Of a stretch of DNA of 64,000 nucleotides, positions 1 through 12,600 are shown in pieces. This DNA is from Strongylocentrotus purpuratus (Eukaryota > Echinodermata > Echinoidea > Camarodonta > Strongylocentrotidae). The stretch spans positions 26,301,493 to 26,365,492 of the forward strand of contig NW_022145609.1 in assembly GCF_000002235.5 (NCBI RefSeq), read 5' to 3'. A program made the translations under genes and the position numbers. Position 1 is the first letter of the stretch, and the number at the start of each line of letters is the position of its first letter. Below the pieces are notes generated by a model. That model was not told the DNA's origin, did no database searches, and saw nothing but the letters and a program-made list of their open reading frames with translations.

Positions 1-2940
1 TGATAGGACAAGTGACACTAGCTGGGGTCCTTGCTTCACGACCATGCATGATGAAATAGGGTGTCATGCCAGTGCTTGTATGGACACTAGTGTTGTAGGC
101 TAGCTGCAATTGATGTATGTGCTTGTCCCAGTCACCTCCTTGGTCTGCTATGTACTTAGCAAGTTGTTCTTTGATAACTCTGTTCGCTCTTTCAACGATG
201 CCAGCTCCCTGTGGGTGGTAAGGGGATGATCGAGATTTGCGAATGCCGAGCCTCTTGCAGAGATCCTGGACTAGTCTGGATTCAAATTGTCTTCCTTGGT
301 CTGTATGTAGTGACTCAGGAACTCCATGCTCTTTGATGTATTCTTCGAACAGGTGTCCAGCCACAGTCTGGGCGGTCTGGTCTCGCATGGGGTAAATATT
401 GGTGTATTTACTAAAGTGATCAACGACAACCAAAATATAGTGGTACCCGCTTCTTGAAGTAGGCAGCTCGGCTATATCAGCGAAAACCATTTGAAGAGGG
501 TGATCGGTCTTTATGCTCTGGAGTGGAGCTTGGTGCTTAGGACTTGGAGATCTAATCGACTCACAAGCAGGACAAGTTCTGCAGTAGTCGGTTATATCCT
601 TGTGCATGAATGGCCAAAAGCACATAGATTCAGCCCTGTGTAGTGTGCGTTGAACTCCGAAGTGTCCAGAGGATGGATTACCATGTATCTCTTGCAGGAC
701 CTGAGGGATAAGAGATTCAGGCACAACTACCTGAAGAGAGGACGAACCTGAGTTGTCTTGTCGTCGTCGGTATAAGAGATCATTCTCTAGTACAAGACGA
801 GGGAGTTGCCATAGGAGACGTCGTAGACGAGGTGATTGTCGCCGGACTTCTCTCACTGTTGGATGACGGACTTCCTTGATGTACTTGATTATTCTCTGAA
901 TGTCTTCATCGTGTTGCTGATGATACTGTAAATCAGCATGATGGCTAGCCAGGATAAAGTTCTCGGGAGCTTTATCAGCCATAGAGTTGGATGACTTTGG
1001 AACGGTTGATTCCTGGACTGGTTGAGTGGTAGAGGAGCGTGTGTTCACCATACTAACAGGGTGTGTAACATCTTCCGGCATGCGCGACATTGCATCAGCG
1101 TTTTGATGTGCAGTGCCCTTCTTGTGAGTTATGGTGAAAGAATATGCATTCAACTCTACAATCCATCTTGCTCTCCTTCCTGTCGCATCGTCTTGGATAG
1201 GTACACTGTTGTAGCCCAACAGAGGGCGATGGTCAGTGAGAATGTTAAATTCTTGGCCTCTAAGATAATGTCTGAAATGGCGGATAGACGAGATAACTGC
1301 CCACAGTTCCCTATCGTAGGTAGACCATCTACGCTGGGACTCTGTAAGCTTCCGACTGTAGAAAGCAACCACTCGGTCATTACCATCTTGCAACTGAGAG
1401 AGTACGGCTCCAATAGCATCTTGTGAAGCATCAGTGGCTAAGCTAAACTTGTTGTTGAAGTCCGGGTATGCAAGGATTGGTGGGCTTGTGAGAGACGACT
1501 TCAGTTGGTCGAAGGCTTCCTCACAATCATCAGTCCAGATGAACTTCTTGCCTTTATGAGTCAAGTCAGTGAGTGGAGATGCTACTTGAGCAAAACTTGG
1601 CATAAAGCGACGATAGTAGGAGGCAAGTCCTAGAAATGCTCTCACTTGGGTTGGAGTCGTAGGTTGAGGCCAGGATGAGACTTTCTTGGTGTTGACAGGA
1701 TCGGGGCGAACTCCAGTAGTACTGATCACATGTCCCAGATAGGTTACTTCCTTTCGAAAGAATTGACATTTCGAAGGTTTCAGCTTGAGATTGGCTTCTC
1801 GGAATCGTTGTAAGACTTCCCGGAGATTGTGTAGGTGATCTTGAAATGTCTTGCCGAGAATAATGCAATCATCTAAGTAGATAAGACATGTTGACCAATG
1901 GAGACCATGGAGGACGGCTTCCATTACTCGCTGGAACGTCATTGGCGCGTTGACTAAACCAAATGGCATGACCTTAAACTGATAGAGGCCAGTTCCAGTG
2001 GTAAATGCGGTCTTCTCCTTGTCTTTCGGATCCAAAGGGATCTGCCAATAGCCTGAAGATAGGTCAATTACACTGAAGTAGGACGAGGAGGACAAAGCAT
2101 CGATAGAATCGTCCTGTCGTGGAATCGGATGCGAATCCCGTACCGTAACAGCATTCAAAGCTCTGTAGTCAACACAAAACCTGTAAGTCTTGTCCTTCTT
2201 TCGCACCATAACGATGGGGCTTGCCCATGGACTAAAACTTTCCTCGATGATGTCTCGACGAAGTAGCTCATCAACCTGGTTCTGGATCTCGACTCTCATA
2301 GTTGGTGAAGTCCTGTATGCCCTTTTACGGGTTGGTGTCTCTGTTGATGTAGTGATGTCATGGTAGGCGAGGTTAGTCTGTCCAATATCCTCGGATGTGC
2401 TGCTGAAAACATCAGAGTATGAATTGAGTAGACTTTCAGCAGACTCATACTCGGTCTTGGACAGACTAGAAGTAGGAAGCATCGAAGAAGCTTGAAAAGA
2501 CGAACTTTTCTGTGTGCCAGCTACAATACTGTCGATGATTTCATATTCTTCCTCACCGTCTCCAGTAGTAGAATAGAACTGCCCAAGGGTGGTGTCTGCA
2601 GATAATTGCACTGTCTCAGATGAAGGGTTGATCAGCCTGAGTAAGATGATACCATCTTGCGGTCGAGATAGAGACCTTGCACCTGCTACATGGAGATGTT
2701 CATGGATGGAGGGCTCAAAGATTCCATCGTAGTCTTGTGGAATCACATCAGGCTGAGGGGGAATAAGGCGGCCTTGGACATGTACCTCACTCATCCCAGG
2801 AAGAGTTGCCTTTCCTATCAGCGAAACATTGCACTTGAGTGGTACTTGATATTGACGACGGTCGACCAGTGGAATACTCATACCAGGCATAGTGAATGTC
2901 GTAGTAGATAGAGTGGCATCAATGTAGGGTTGCGGTTCTA
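1..2940 (-). mobile_element. Ty3/gypsy LTR retrotransposon, pol reading frame (RT, RNase H, integrase), partial
   Basis: Reading the minus strand, one frame stays open from a TAG just above 2940 to the window edge at 1, about 975 codons by eye. After a poorly conserved N-terminal stretch comes a gypsy-type reverse transcriptase (palm motif YLDD near 1869-1880; the VDYRALN block near 2155-2180). Next is RNase H (TDAS near 1423-1435; LTDHRPLL near 1210-1235), then integrase with an H-H-C-C zinc finger (histidines near 662-690, CRTCPAC near 566-585) and a DD-E core (FADIAE near 475-490, HTDQGRQFES near 275-305, VERAN near 197-215). No aspartic protease, gag, primer-binding site or LTR is visible above 2940, so the copy looks 5'-truncated or gag-pol is split. 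No stop or frameshift was seen in the stretch I read, so the copy may be young. Its 3' part lies outside the window. Confidence 0.93.
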
Positions 2941-3826
2941 ACTAATTCCTAGCACTCTTAAGTACACAGAGGCAGCCCAGCAGACATGTTGTACGATTGA
3001 TAACTCCTGGCTAACTGAACAGGTTTTAATGTAGCAAAGCATTACAGCATTCTATGTAGCATTCCACATACATTCCATGCAAAGTAGAAGAAACCAATAC
3101 ATATTCATTTAGTCCCATACAAGTATAAATCAGCATCACAAAGTATTCTTGAATATTCAAACATAAACAAAGGGTATATATTGAATATTCATGGTATATG
3201 TAAATTATACTATAAGCTTGACTGCATCAGGTGAACATTGAAACCAATGAGAGAGAGAGAGAGAGAGAGATAGACAGATGAAAGGATGGTGGATGAAAAG
3301 GGTGAATGTGAATGAGGGATGACCTATTAATATGAAAGGGATGAATCATGGATATGAGGGGGAGTTTCAGAAGTTCAAAATAAATCCCTACAAAAGCAAG
3401 ACATCTGAGTAGACCAACATCCCACATATTTCATTAAAACAGAGACCATTATTGTTTTACATATATATACCAAATAGGACCGAAGGAATATTTCAAACTT
3501 CCTATTTTCCCCTGAATTTTGTGATCTGTTCATTCATTTTAACCAGTACTCAGTTATAGGATATTGCAAATAGGTCTAAAGTTTATGGGGAAAGTTGTGT
3601 AAATCAAGATGGTTGCAGCATGTAATACATTGTACATTTAAAACATTAATCAGGATCTGCTTTGCAATTATGTGAAGTTGTCTGTGTTAAAATTATTTTG
3701 GTAAAATTAAAAAGATTATGTACTGCACATGGTTTAAAATATGGATTCACTGATGAAGCAAAAAGACACTTTACAACTTTACAACTTTACAACATTTATG
3801 TTTTTTAACTGCTCTGGTACATGCCC
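2941..3826. other. Intergenic, no gene seen
   Basis: AT-rich sequence with a short (GA)n run at about 3249-3270. No coding region, LTR end or RNA gene could be recognised. It separates the gypsy fragment from the next MITE. Confidence 0.6.
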
Positions 3827-4244
3827 TTAAAGGAAAAGACCAGTTTTGGAAACGCCCCCCCCCCCCCTCTCAAAAAATGAAATGGAAGCTCTTATTACCA
3901 ATGTAAAAGAATGTTTTTGACTAATACACGATCATACAAATTTTGCTGAGAAACCGCCTTCTAATATATTTGGTAAATTATTATATCTACCAGTATTTGG
4001 ACCTGATAGATATAACGCTCGTGTCGCGCATGTGTCGCGTTGTCCCATATACATCTTTCTGTTTACAGTGCTTGTAACTTTACCAAGACTGGGCCAAATT
4101 TCTTATCATTTTGATGATTACAGAATTAAACTTGCAGTACACACCAATACTTATATGCTAGATGATCAACCTTTTCTGATCGATTCCACAACGTTGGTTT
4201 CTCAATGCAATCGCATGACCATCATAACTGGTCTTTATCTTTAA
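3827..4244. mobile_element. TTAA-flanked foldback MITE, family A copy 1
   Basis: The element is bounded by TTAA at 3827-3830 and 4241-4244. Its ends are inverted (AGGAAAAGACCAGT at the left, ACTGGTCTTTATCT at the right). A second copy lies in the opposite orientation at 24605-24977 in a RAD54L intron. It is non-coding; the 70-codon open frame inside is by chance. The TTAA flank suggests piggyBac-type mobilisation, which is an inference. It lies about 150 bp beyond the stop codon of the Tctex1 gene. Confidence 0.75.
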
Positions 4245-4398
4245 CTTGGATTTTAATTTTTAGTGTTAACATACTAAAAATTTGAGTTTGAGTATTGAAT
4301 GACAAACTTTACAAAATACAATAAGAAACACGTTTTCATGTAAATTGGATGTTTTTAAAAGTTTCAGGTAGAGGCAACCGCTCCATAGGTGAATGTCC

Positions 4399-5394
4399 TT
4401 ATTCTTGGTACACCGCATAGACTGTGACCTCACCAAACCAACCCTTGTTTTGTTTTGTCACAGATATAAACCCATCTGTCTGGGTGTCCCAGACACAACG
4501 GCTTGAACTGACCAAGTCCTGTCCAGATTTCAGGCATATCGTTGCCAAAGAGATGACCTTGTAGCGTTCCAACCGCTCCAGCTTGACCTGGTGTTTGATG
4601 GACTCAGCCAGCCTGTTTGAAGCACATGCAGCCTCTGTTGCAGTAGTTGATGAGTCGGCAGAAAGATCGTTGAGGGTGTTTTCCAAGTAGTCTTCCATCA
4701 TTGTGCGGATGCTTCCCTCTGCCCGGTGAAAGTTGGTCCTAGGTTCCATGCGATATGTTTTCTCGTACTTCACTCCCTTTTCTTCCGAGGACTGATGGCA
4801 CTGCCTGCCCCTGCTGTTCTGTCCAAAATAGTTGTCCCAGCTTGAAGAATTCAGGCTGCTGGAGGCGTCGGTGCGATAGGCGGGGTAAGTACTGCGCTTG
4901 TTTCTGGACATCACTGGATGGCGGATGCGAACCTCTCCTATTAGATCTCTATGGCTGCTAATGCCAGGAAGGAAGAGAGGTTTCTTGTGACTTGGGGCAG
5001 GACCGCCGTCTGACCAACTATCCCATTCCTTGATGGAGCTAATGCTACCTGAACGCATTCGTCTTGAGAGACTTGTATCGGCTCTCAAACGGGACACTCC
5101 ACCAGAGCTGCGATTAGACTGTCCCTGTGACGCTGCTAACGCATTCTGCAAGTACACCTCATCAAAAGACACCGATCTACGTCTACCACTCGACACTAAA
5201 GGCTCCGATTCCAGCAGATTGTGTTTACCTCTTGGCTTGGACAGTCCCGAGGGTTGGATTCGCTGAAGACCTGCACTAGGTCTACCCTCGGCCGGTCTCT
5301 TGGATGTCGGAGCTACCGGTGGAAGGATGGTGCCATGACTACCATTCCACAGCTTCCTAGATTGCATCACCTTACTGTAACTGGGTGATGCCAT
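4399..5394 (-). CDS. Tctex1-domain dynein light chain, DYNLT4-like, single coding exon
   Basis: An uninterrupted 331-codon frame. The last ~115 residues form a Tctex1/DYNLT fold: an acidic helix beginning MMEDYLENTL, then a strand-rich end with the family patterns YKVISLATI, a WDTQTDGF block (compare WDxxTDG in Tctex1 proteins) and a terminal VTVYAVYQE. Residues 1 to about 210 are a low-complexity Ser/Arg/Gly-rich extension, probably disordered. A long extension before a C-terminal Tctex1 domain is typical of the TCTEX1D/DYNLT4-5 branch, whereas classical DYNLT1/3 are about 113 residues. Members are dynein or ciliary/axonemal light-chain-like proteins; the exact paralogue is not settled. The ATG was chosen because it opens the frame and no convincing upstream coding exon is seen. 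A weak acceptor-like TTGCTAG lies just before it, so a 5'UTR intron is possible. Confidence 0.82.
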   Translation of the reverse strand: MASPSYSKVMQSRKLWNGSHGTILPPVAPTSKRPAEGRPSAGLQRIQPSGLSKPRGKHNLLESEPLVSSGRRRSVSFDEVYLQNALAASQGQSNRSSGGVSRLRADTSLSRRMRSGSISSIKEWDSWSDGGPAPSHKKPLFLPGISSHRDLIGEVRIRHPVMSRNKRSTYPAYRTDASSSLNSSSWDNYFGQNSRGRQCHQSSEEKGVKYEKTYRMEPRTNFHRAEGSIRTMMEDYLENTLNDLSADSSTTATEAACASNRLAESIKHQVKLERLERYKVISLATICLKSGQDLVSSSRCVWDTQTDGFISVTKQNKGWFGEVTVYAVYQE

Positions 5395-7072
5395 TCCACT
5401 TCTCTAGCAACAAAGGTTTCCTCAATCGGTTGTGGATACCTACCTATAATGTATAGAACACAAAACTTTTAATTATCGGCCCATTAATTGGCAATTCTGT
5501 TAATTATAAGTGGTTTGATGTACAGACACTACATTTTCCAGCAGAGGTGAATTTTTGAAGTCTTGCTCGTATTTAATATACTCTCTCATTTGTAGACAAA
5601 ACACCTAACTTTTAAGGTATTTACTTAACACATAATAATACCAAATTGGTGTTCAACACAACTATATGCAAAGAGAAGATTGTTCATGAACTTCCAACCT
5701 GCTAAAATCTTGTCAGTCACAAGCTATATGCTCAAACAAATACATGAATGTATCAAAACATTGCATTCAGATTAATAACCATACATGACTATTTAAAAAG
5801 TGTAGTAAGTGTTATTATAACTATATATTCAATAACCTGATATTGGTAGTACTTATTACACATACTTACAGTTACGGTAAAAATTGTGCCACAACAGATC
5901 TAAGAGTTTGAAGGTGTTTAATGACTGCCATCAGGTATCAAAGACTAAGACACGCAACCAAAGTTGATACTACTTCACTGTGCAATCAGTTGTTATGAGC
6001 AACCCAAATGAAGAAGTGTTATCAAACAATAGATATCTCATCAAATCATAGTTAACCATTGATTGATCCTACAATGACCTGCTAAAGCAAATTATTTGCA
6101 TAGCTCTTCAAATGTATGTATTATGATAGGGAAAGTACAAAATGTCACCTTTGTTCAATCTTTTTAAAGGGCTATACTTTGAAGCCGGTTTCTGCGCTTA
6201 CGACAGTCTCTACTTACTGTAGGGCCATTTCTTTTTTATCCTAATGATCTGGTGTATAAAGAAGCAATTTAGATCTTTAGCATGTGAAAGGTAAAAATTG
6301 TTATGAAAATAATATTAAATGTCATAGCATATGGCTCAACATCCTCCTAGCAACCGATTAACCTGGATACAGATAAATATTTATTTATTTTATTAAACTG
6401 AAAGAAAAGCTTCTGAACAGGAATAAGGTTGGTAAAATGATGCAGCAACACAGCTATTGTTACTTATTTCATTGTTTGATGATATGCAGGTAACATACAT
6501 GCATCAATAAAATACATGCCATACACGACTATTTAAAAAGTGTAATCGGTACTATAAAATCAAACCCAATTCAAAGAGGTAATGATATTTACATAGACAT
6601 GAACATATATGCCAAAGACTTTGAGCAAGGTCAAAATCAAAGATATTGGGAGTTGTAGTATCTCCAAAATAACATTTAATGAGTCAATCTGTCTGATTGT
6701 ATATGCTTGACATGCATGTTTTAATTGATTGCAAAGTTCATACAAAGACAGAGCTGTAAAAAGTTTGTATCAATTACCCTGGGATATTTGTTACTTGAAG
6801 TGGCAATAAAGGCATGTGGTAACTACAGATGGACAAGATAATATCAATCAGTCGAATGATCTCTTTACATGTAGGTGTATTTACAGGACTTGTGCGTGTT
6901 GATTGCAAAATGTATATAAACACAAGCAGTGGTGTAGCACGTACAAGCTCACCTATGGATGGGGTACTGGAATGATCGGGGAGGGGGGGGGGGCAGGATG
7001 TACCGGTCTTACTTAGAAAGTGACATGCAAATTTACACTCCTGATTAGGGGTAGGGTGCGAAAGGTGGTTCA

Positions 7073-7204
7073 GGGCCCCCGTTTCATAAAAATTGTTATC
7101 AAACAATAACTATTATTACACGCTACTGAAATAGTGGCATTTGATTGGCTTAGAGAAGAAAATAAACATTTGATATTGATAACAAGTTTCATGAAACGGG
7201 TCCC
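7073..7204. mobile_element. Short foldback MITE, GTTTCATAAAA family copy 1
   Basis: The left end (GGGCCCCCGTTTCAT then AAAAATTGTTATC) is the inverted complement of the right end (GATAACAAGTTTCATGAAACGGG). A sister copy with the same ends lies at 29853-30001 in RAD54L intron 13. It is non-coding and about 130 bp. Confidence 0.75.
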
Positions 7205-8679
7205 AGGTGTCTTCTTTTCTCCCTTTCCCTATTCTTTTTCTTTTTTCCACTAACTGATGGGGGCGGGGAGGCACATGCCACCCGAGCCCAAGTGTATTCT
7301 AGAGCATCAAGATAAACAAACAGGAACTAAAATGAAGGTCCAGTTGTATACATTTGCAGTCAAAATAAAGTTGAAGTGACTGGTCTCATATACAAATAAT
7401 ACACAGCAGTACAGGCATTGGTAAGAATTACCCACACAAGGTACCTTTGGAACAGTCCAACACACCTACCGCCTCGGGTGTTTGGACTGTTTTGAAAGTA
7501 CTGAGTGTGGGTAATTTTAATAATGCCCGAACAAAATGATGTGTAATATTTTTTTTATAAGATTATGTTTTAATTTGTTTTATAATATGACTTTTACTAA
7601 TGACCGGTCATTAGAATTGGATAATGACCAGTCATTATCTAAATTACGCGTTAGGCAAAATAAATGCCTGGTGACGTGTACGCTTTCAATCAATCATTTG
7701 ATTAGGATCCACATCATCATCTTATAATGAGAACTGTCCTGAAGTTTAGGTATAAAAGGTAATATATTGGAGTTGCTCACTGATCTATGCTCATGAGCCT
7801 TGCTAAAAACAGTTCAGTAAGATTCACAGTAACTTACAAAAATAACACACAATCAGTATGTTTCATATATTGGGGATATTTAATAAGACATCTACATCAA
7901 GTACATAACTTCATTCAGTACATCAAAGACATTTACAAATAATACAATTAGATGAATTTTGATAAAGGTAAAAAAGAATTATTTACAGATAAATTGCTCA
8001 CTTTGAATGATTTGACTATAAAGAAGAAATTGCATATTAACAATAACATTATATTGCATTGCAAATAGAACTAATGAGGCTAATACCTTAACATTTGGTT
8101 CAATATTTCATAATTGTGATCCGTAATTCCTCAATATTAATAAATGGATTAAAAGTTCATTTCTCAATTAGCAAATTATTATCCTTTCAACAGTACATGG
8201 AATTTCATTTTCTTTCAAAGAATCTGTCATTAAATCATTAGATATAAAGTTTCAACTATTTGGCTCATTTCGAGAGGTGCTCCCCAAATATTCATTGACC
8301 TCCATTTGTATTTAAAGTTCAATTCATTTTTTGTTATAACCTATATCATAATGATATGATTAGCTATTTAAAAAGAACAGTATATCTCTCATAAAATGTT
8401 CATTTGATCAGAATACAATACATTTCAACAGTTTAAATTTGAAAATGGCAAGTTCAGTTTTCTGCAAATGAATAATTCATTCAATATCAAAATTACTATT
8501 CAGTTCTTAAAAATGTACGAAAATTCACTGTTTATTTCTTACATGTATTCAAAGGTAAATTACATCACGCAGTGTATGTCATGATGGGACGAATCATGAA
8601 TAATTTTGAAAAGTCCAATTTCATTGAGTACAGCTTATAAAACCAAATCAGTTTTATCTAGTAATTTCATCGAGCAATG

Positions 8680-9110
8680 TAAGCTCATCTAGTAATATAA
8701 TCTGTGTAATCATCTAACCATTCATGTCAATATTCAAATTATATAGGAATGGTAAAAACTGTTCAACTAGCATGTCTAATGCTTCCATACAGTTATGCAA
8801 ACAAAAAATTGTCACCCATTAGATTCAAGTATCATTTATTACTGCAGCTTGATAGCTAGGGATTTATCTCCAATCTCAGTTTTATCAAGTAATGTAATTT
8901 CATCTAGTAATATAATCTGTGTAATAACATCTAATCATTCATGTCAATATGCAAATTTAGTAGGAATGGAAAAAACTGTTCAATAAGGAAGTTCAATGTG
9001 TTCCACACAATATATGCAAACAATTGTCATCCATCAGATTCAAGTATCATTTATTACTGCAGCTTGATAGCTAGGGATTTATCTCCAATCTCAGTTCCAA
9101 GGGTGTCTTA
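8680..9110. repeat. Tandem duplication, period about 215 bp
   Basis: The segment with GATAGCTAGGGATTTATCTC occurs at 8851 and again at 9066, with long identity on both sides (TTCAAGTATCATTTATTACT, and CATCTAGTAATATAATCTGT). It lies downstream of the PAXX stop and may be in its 3'UTR. Confidence 0.8.
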
Positions 9111-9146
9111 CCACATTGTTACTGGTATAAGATGCATTTTGAGAGG

Positions 9147-9455
9147 CTTACTTCGAATCATCGGGTCATCGCGTCCGGTAGGGTGGTCGCGTTTGATCTT
9201 TCGTAGAACGAATGCAGAAGATCATGTGAAGATGCATGTTAGGGACGCGACCTCTCGTAGATTTGCCATAGGGTTTTCACAAAGTGTCGGGTAAATTAGA
9301 CCAGACCATTTGTAGATGAGAGGGGTAATTTATTTCACCAACATTCCCCCCCCCCCAAATTTTGTGAATAAATGGGCATGTTTTCAATTTCACATAAGGT
9401 TTGGTAACGCAACTACACGACCCAACGTGATGACCCAATGATTCGAGGTAAGCCA
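9147..9455. repeat. Inverted repeat, probable foldback element
   Basis: Arms of about 30 bp: GGCTTACTTCGAATCATCGG near 9148-9167 is matched in reverse complement by the arm near 9433-9455 (GATTCGAGGTAAGCC). The spacer is GC-richer than its surroundings and contains the word TCGCGT. Confidence 0.6.
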
Positions 9456-9625
9456 TTTTGAGAAACCTAAATCACAGCTTGAGTCACATAGAGAAATATG
9501 CACTAGATTCAGGGCACGCATCGTGATATGTATGAGTTATCAATACCATACATCCATCTTGAAAGACTTCTATGTTCACCCTTTGGAGTTGTGTTTCATT
9601 TGATAAGCATATCCATCGTCTGGCA

Positions 9626-12600
9626 TCAGTCAAAATCCACTCCTTTAGCAGCTTTTCGTCTGTAATGTTAATGCATGTACATGTATCAAGAATCAGTATG
9701 GGGAATTAACCTTAGAGATACCGGTACACTTATTTTACCAGGTGAAGTTCTTTCCTAGCTTACAGGGACTTCCATTATTATCTAATGATTTTGTGTCAGC
9801 AAACTAAATCACTATACCCCACGCGGTCTCTCCTGCCATATCATTAATTACCGGTACTTAAAAATAAACCTTGGAACATGAGGCATGGTAAGCTAATATA
9901 CAATATATATATATATATTTTTTGAACAGCAAAAGTATAATTTCATTCCTTCAAGCTCTCAATTCTTTGGATTTTTCTTTCCATCAGACTTTAATTCCCA
10001 TACAATTACACCGTTTGGTTGCCACTTGGGCACAGAACTGCTTTCAAAATACATTTTGTCTTTCTTTCGAGGATTTGCATTTCTTAAGTCCACCTTTGTT
10101 ACAACACAAAGAAAAAGTAAACACATATTGATGGATAGTCTAGTAACGTAAATTATTATTCATAACCTTACCAAGATTTGTATTTTTTTTGTAAGTATGT
10201 TAAAAGTTGATTTGTCCAAATTTATATTTCCTGACAATATGAAATATTACAGCTTGCATCTAAAAGTATTCAACAAAAGCCCTAATTCAACCAGTTCTTT
10301 TTGCATTTTTGAGCAACAGGAAAACACATAAAACGTCAAAATTATAAGGGGTATGAACGATTTAGACCGTAAATAAATGAATGATATAAAATATAATGAA
10401 ATACGATAACATAGTAATACAAAAAAATAAATTAGAAGATAAATAAATAATTAATAAAATTAATTAATAAATAATTTGACTATGACTTACTTTTTACTGG
10501 AAGGGTTGACAATGCTGAGCCCTGGCTGTTTGACCATCTTGGCTTGGCTTCCTGTGTGCTTCTTCATTTCAAAATCTAAAAGAAGAAAACAAAAAAACAC
10601 AATACAGAACAAATTACTTTATGTGAAACATGCAGAACTACAGGGGCATAGGATCGAGTGGGACAACAGCCAACTTCTCACATCTATCCAACACTGGCAC
10701 ACTAGGAGGGTATGAGAAGCCATAGAAATTCTTCCAACATGATACAGTACCTCAAGACAGCGGCCTTCAGATCAATAACATCTGGTTACCACCCATCAAC
10801 AAGATTTCCTCAACCAACTAACAAGGCTTTCCCTCGCGTCTGCATACTCATTGTTTTCCTTTAATGTCTGCATATCAACCAGATATTGTCATGATTTCTC
10901 TCAATCATATCTGATTGATAAACGTCTGTAAAAACCCAATTACACACACACTCATTAAGCCATTCTTCTGACTTTCTTTGAAATATCTAAAAGTTCTTGT
11001 CAGAACTAGAGTCTATAACCACCAAAGAATGATACAACAGGTCTTTTAAGAACTAACACATTTCTCCAACAAAGAACACTCCATGGTGTACCTATTTAAG
11101 TATTCCTCATTCAAATTAATTTTCTTTTCATGTCATTTTCCAACTTTAACAGATTTCATCAGATCAAACTAGTGAAGTGGAGGAATGAAATATCTAGCCA
11201 TCATGGGGTTTCATCAAGACAATAGAGGTTATAACTCCTAAATGCAAGATTAAAATAGGGATTCCAAAGCTTATTCTAAACATCCCTCTCTATCTTTCTC
11301 CCAAAACCTAGGCTAATTTTTCTTCCCCAGCCCCCCGTCGATCTCTCAGAGCACCCTACCCCCTCCCCAGCTCCTCCCCTAAAAACGGCCTCTTCATCCG
11401 TTTCTCTCCCTCCCTCCGCCCTCCCCCCTCCCTCCTCCCTCCCCCTCATGCTCTTTCACTACAAACCCCATGTCTCTACAGCTTGATCTAAGTTCTTTAT
11501 CACAACCATTAAAATCATCTTACCTTTCAACATGTTGCCCTGATCAGTGGCATTTGACCTCTGTTTCTTTACTGATGCCAACTCCTCTTCTTTTGCTGCA
11601 AATTAAAAAAGCATCAATACAAAGAGAAATAATTAAAAGCTGCAATATTCATCTTCAAATTATTATCAAAATATCACATTTCAAGGGGCATACTAAGTCT
11701 AAAATTTGAAATTAAGTTACTAAACTTCATTATTATGGAATAGGCTTTGATCACATTGTGTGCCAAAAAGGGCAGATTACACGAAAACAACGACTGGGCA
11801 TTATTCAGCCATAAGATGGCAGTATAACACCATGGCGGAGCAATCTTGGCAGTAATCCCAGTTACATAAGAATGGTGTGTAAGAGACAAACAGACAAACA
11901 CGTTACAGTATAAAAAAGGAGAAAGTGAACCTAAAACACTTGGCTGTTGAGGAATTCCCCTTCTAATATTTGTTGTTGCTTTTTACTTACTTCTATCTAA
12001 TGCATATTATTCTTATATGTAAGTATTATACGGTTTGTACCTTTGCTTGTGAGCTTTGATGATTTTCATTATTTCTATTTCTGTGTATTACATTTTTATA
12101 CTGTTCAGGACCATGATGTAAAACAGATTTTGTATCTACAATGTTTATCTGATTCTTGTTATCCTGATTAAATATATTTAATATTGCATTCCGTGTTTTC
12201 AAATGAGATTTTCTTGATATTCACCTGCCAGTCTCTTCTCCAATTCACTGCAATTTTCTGCAAAGTAGAAGAGCGCCCTCTGTAGGTCAGCTTTCTTCTC
12301 GTTGGCTCTGGCTTCATACAGGTCGTAGCTGATGGCACCATTGGAGCCGCTCCCTACCGTCAGAAGGACCTTATGGTTCTGGAGCGTCACTGTGAGGTCT
12401 CCAACTCTGAAAGCATTCCTGCAGGCCGCGAGGAGCATGGCAAATGGATGGACATCAAAGAAATATCAAATAACCATGCAGGGTGTAACATGCCAGTACC
12501 CTACTTACCATGTTATCCAAGATATAAACTGGAAATGCTATCATGAAATCCTTTCAAATCAATCTGCCAATTTCTTTGATTCTTATTGATGTATTACAAA

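Larger units (their letters stand above)
5395..9625. other. Intergenic between Tctex1 gene and PAXX stop, repeats only
   Basis: AT-rich and without a supportable gene. It should hold the 5' flank of the Tctex1 gene and the 3'UTR of PAXX. It contains a foldback element (7073-7204), a 215-bp tandem duplication (about 8680-9110), an inverted repeat (9147-9455), and G or C runs near 6977-6992 and 9347-9357. Open frames of 60-117 codons here have no recognisable domain and partly overlap the repeats. Confidence 0.6.

Noticed and set aside
1022..1431. Frames on either strand inside the gypsy pol region
   Set aside because: They are out of frame with the RT-RNase H-integrase reading frame, which explains the sequence.
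4755..5266. Plus-strand frames opposite the Tctex1 gene
   Set aside because: Shadows of the real minus-strand coding exon, without domain similarity.
10476..10715. 79-codon plus-strand frame
   Set aside because: Opposite strand of PAXX exon 6 and its flanking intron; the minus-strand exon is supported by splice sites and homology.
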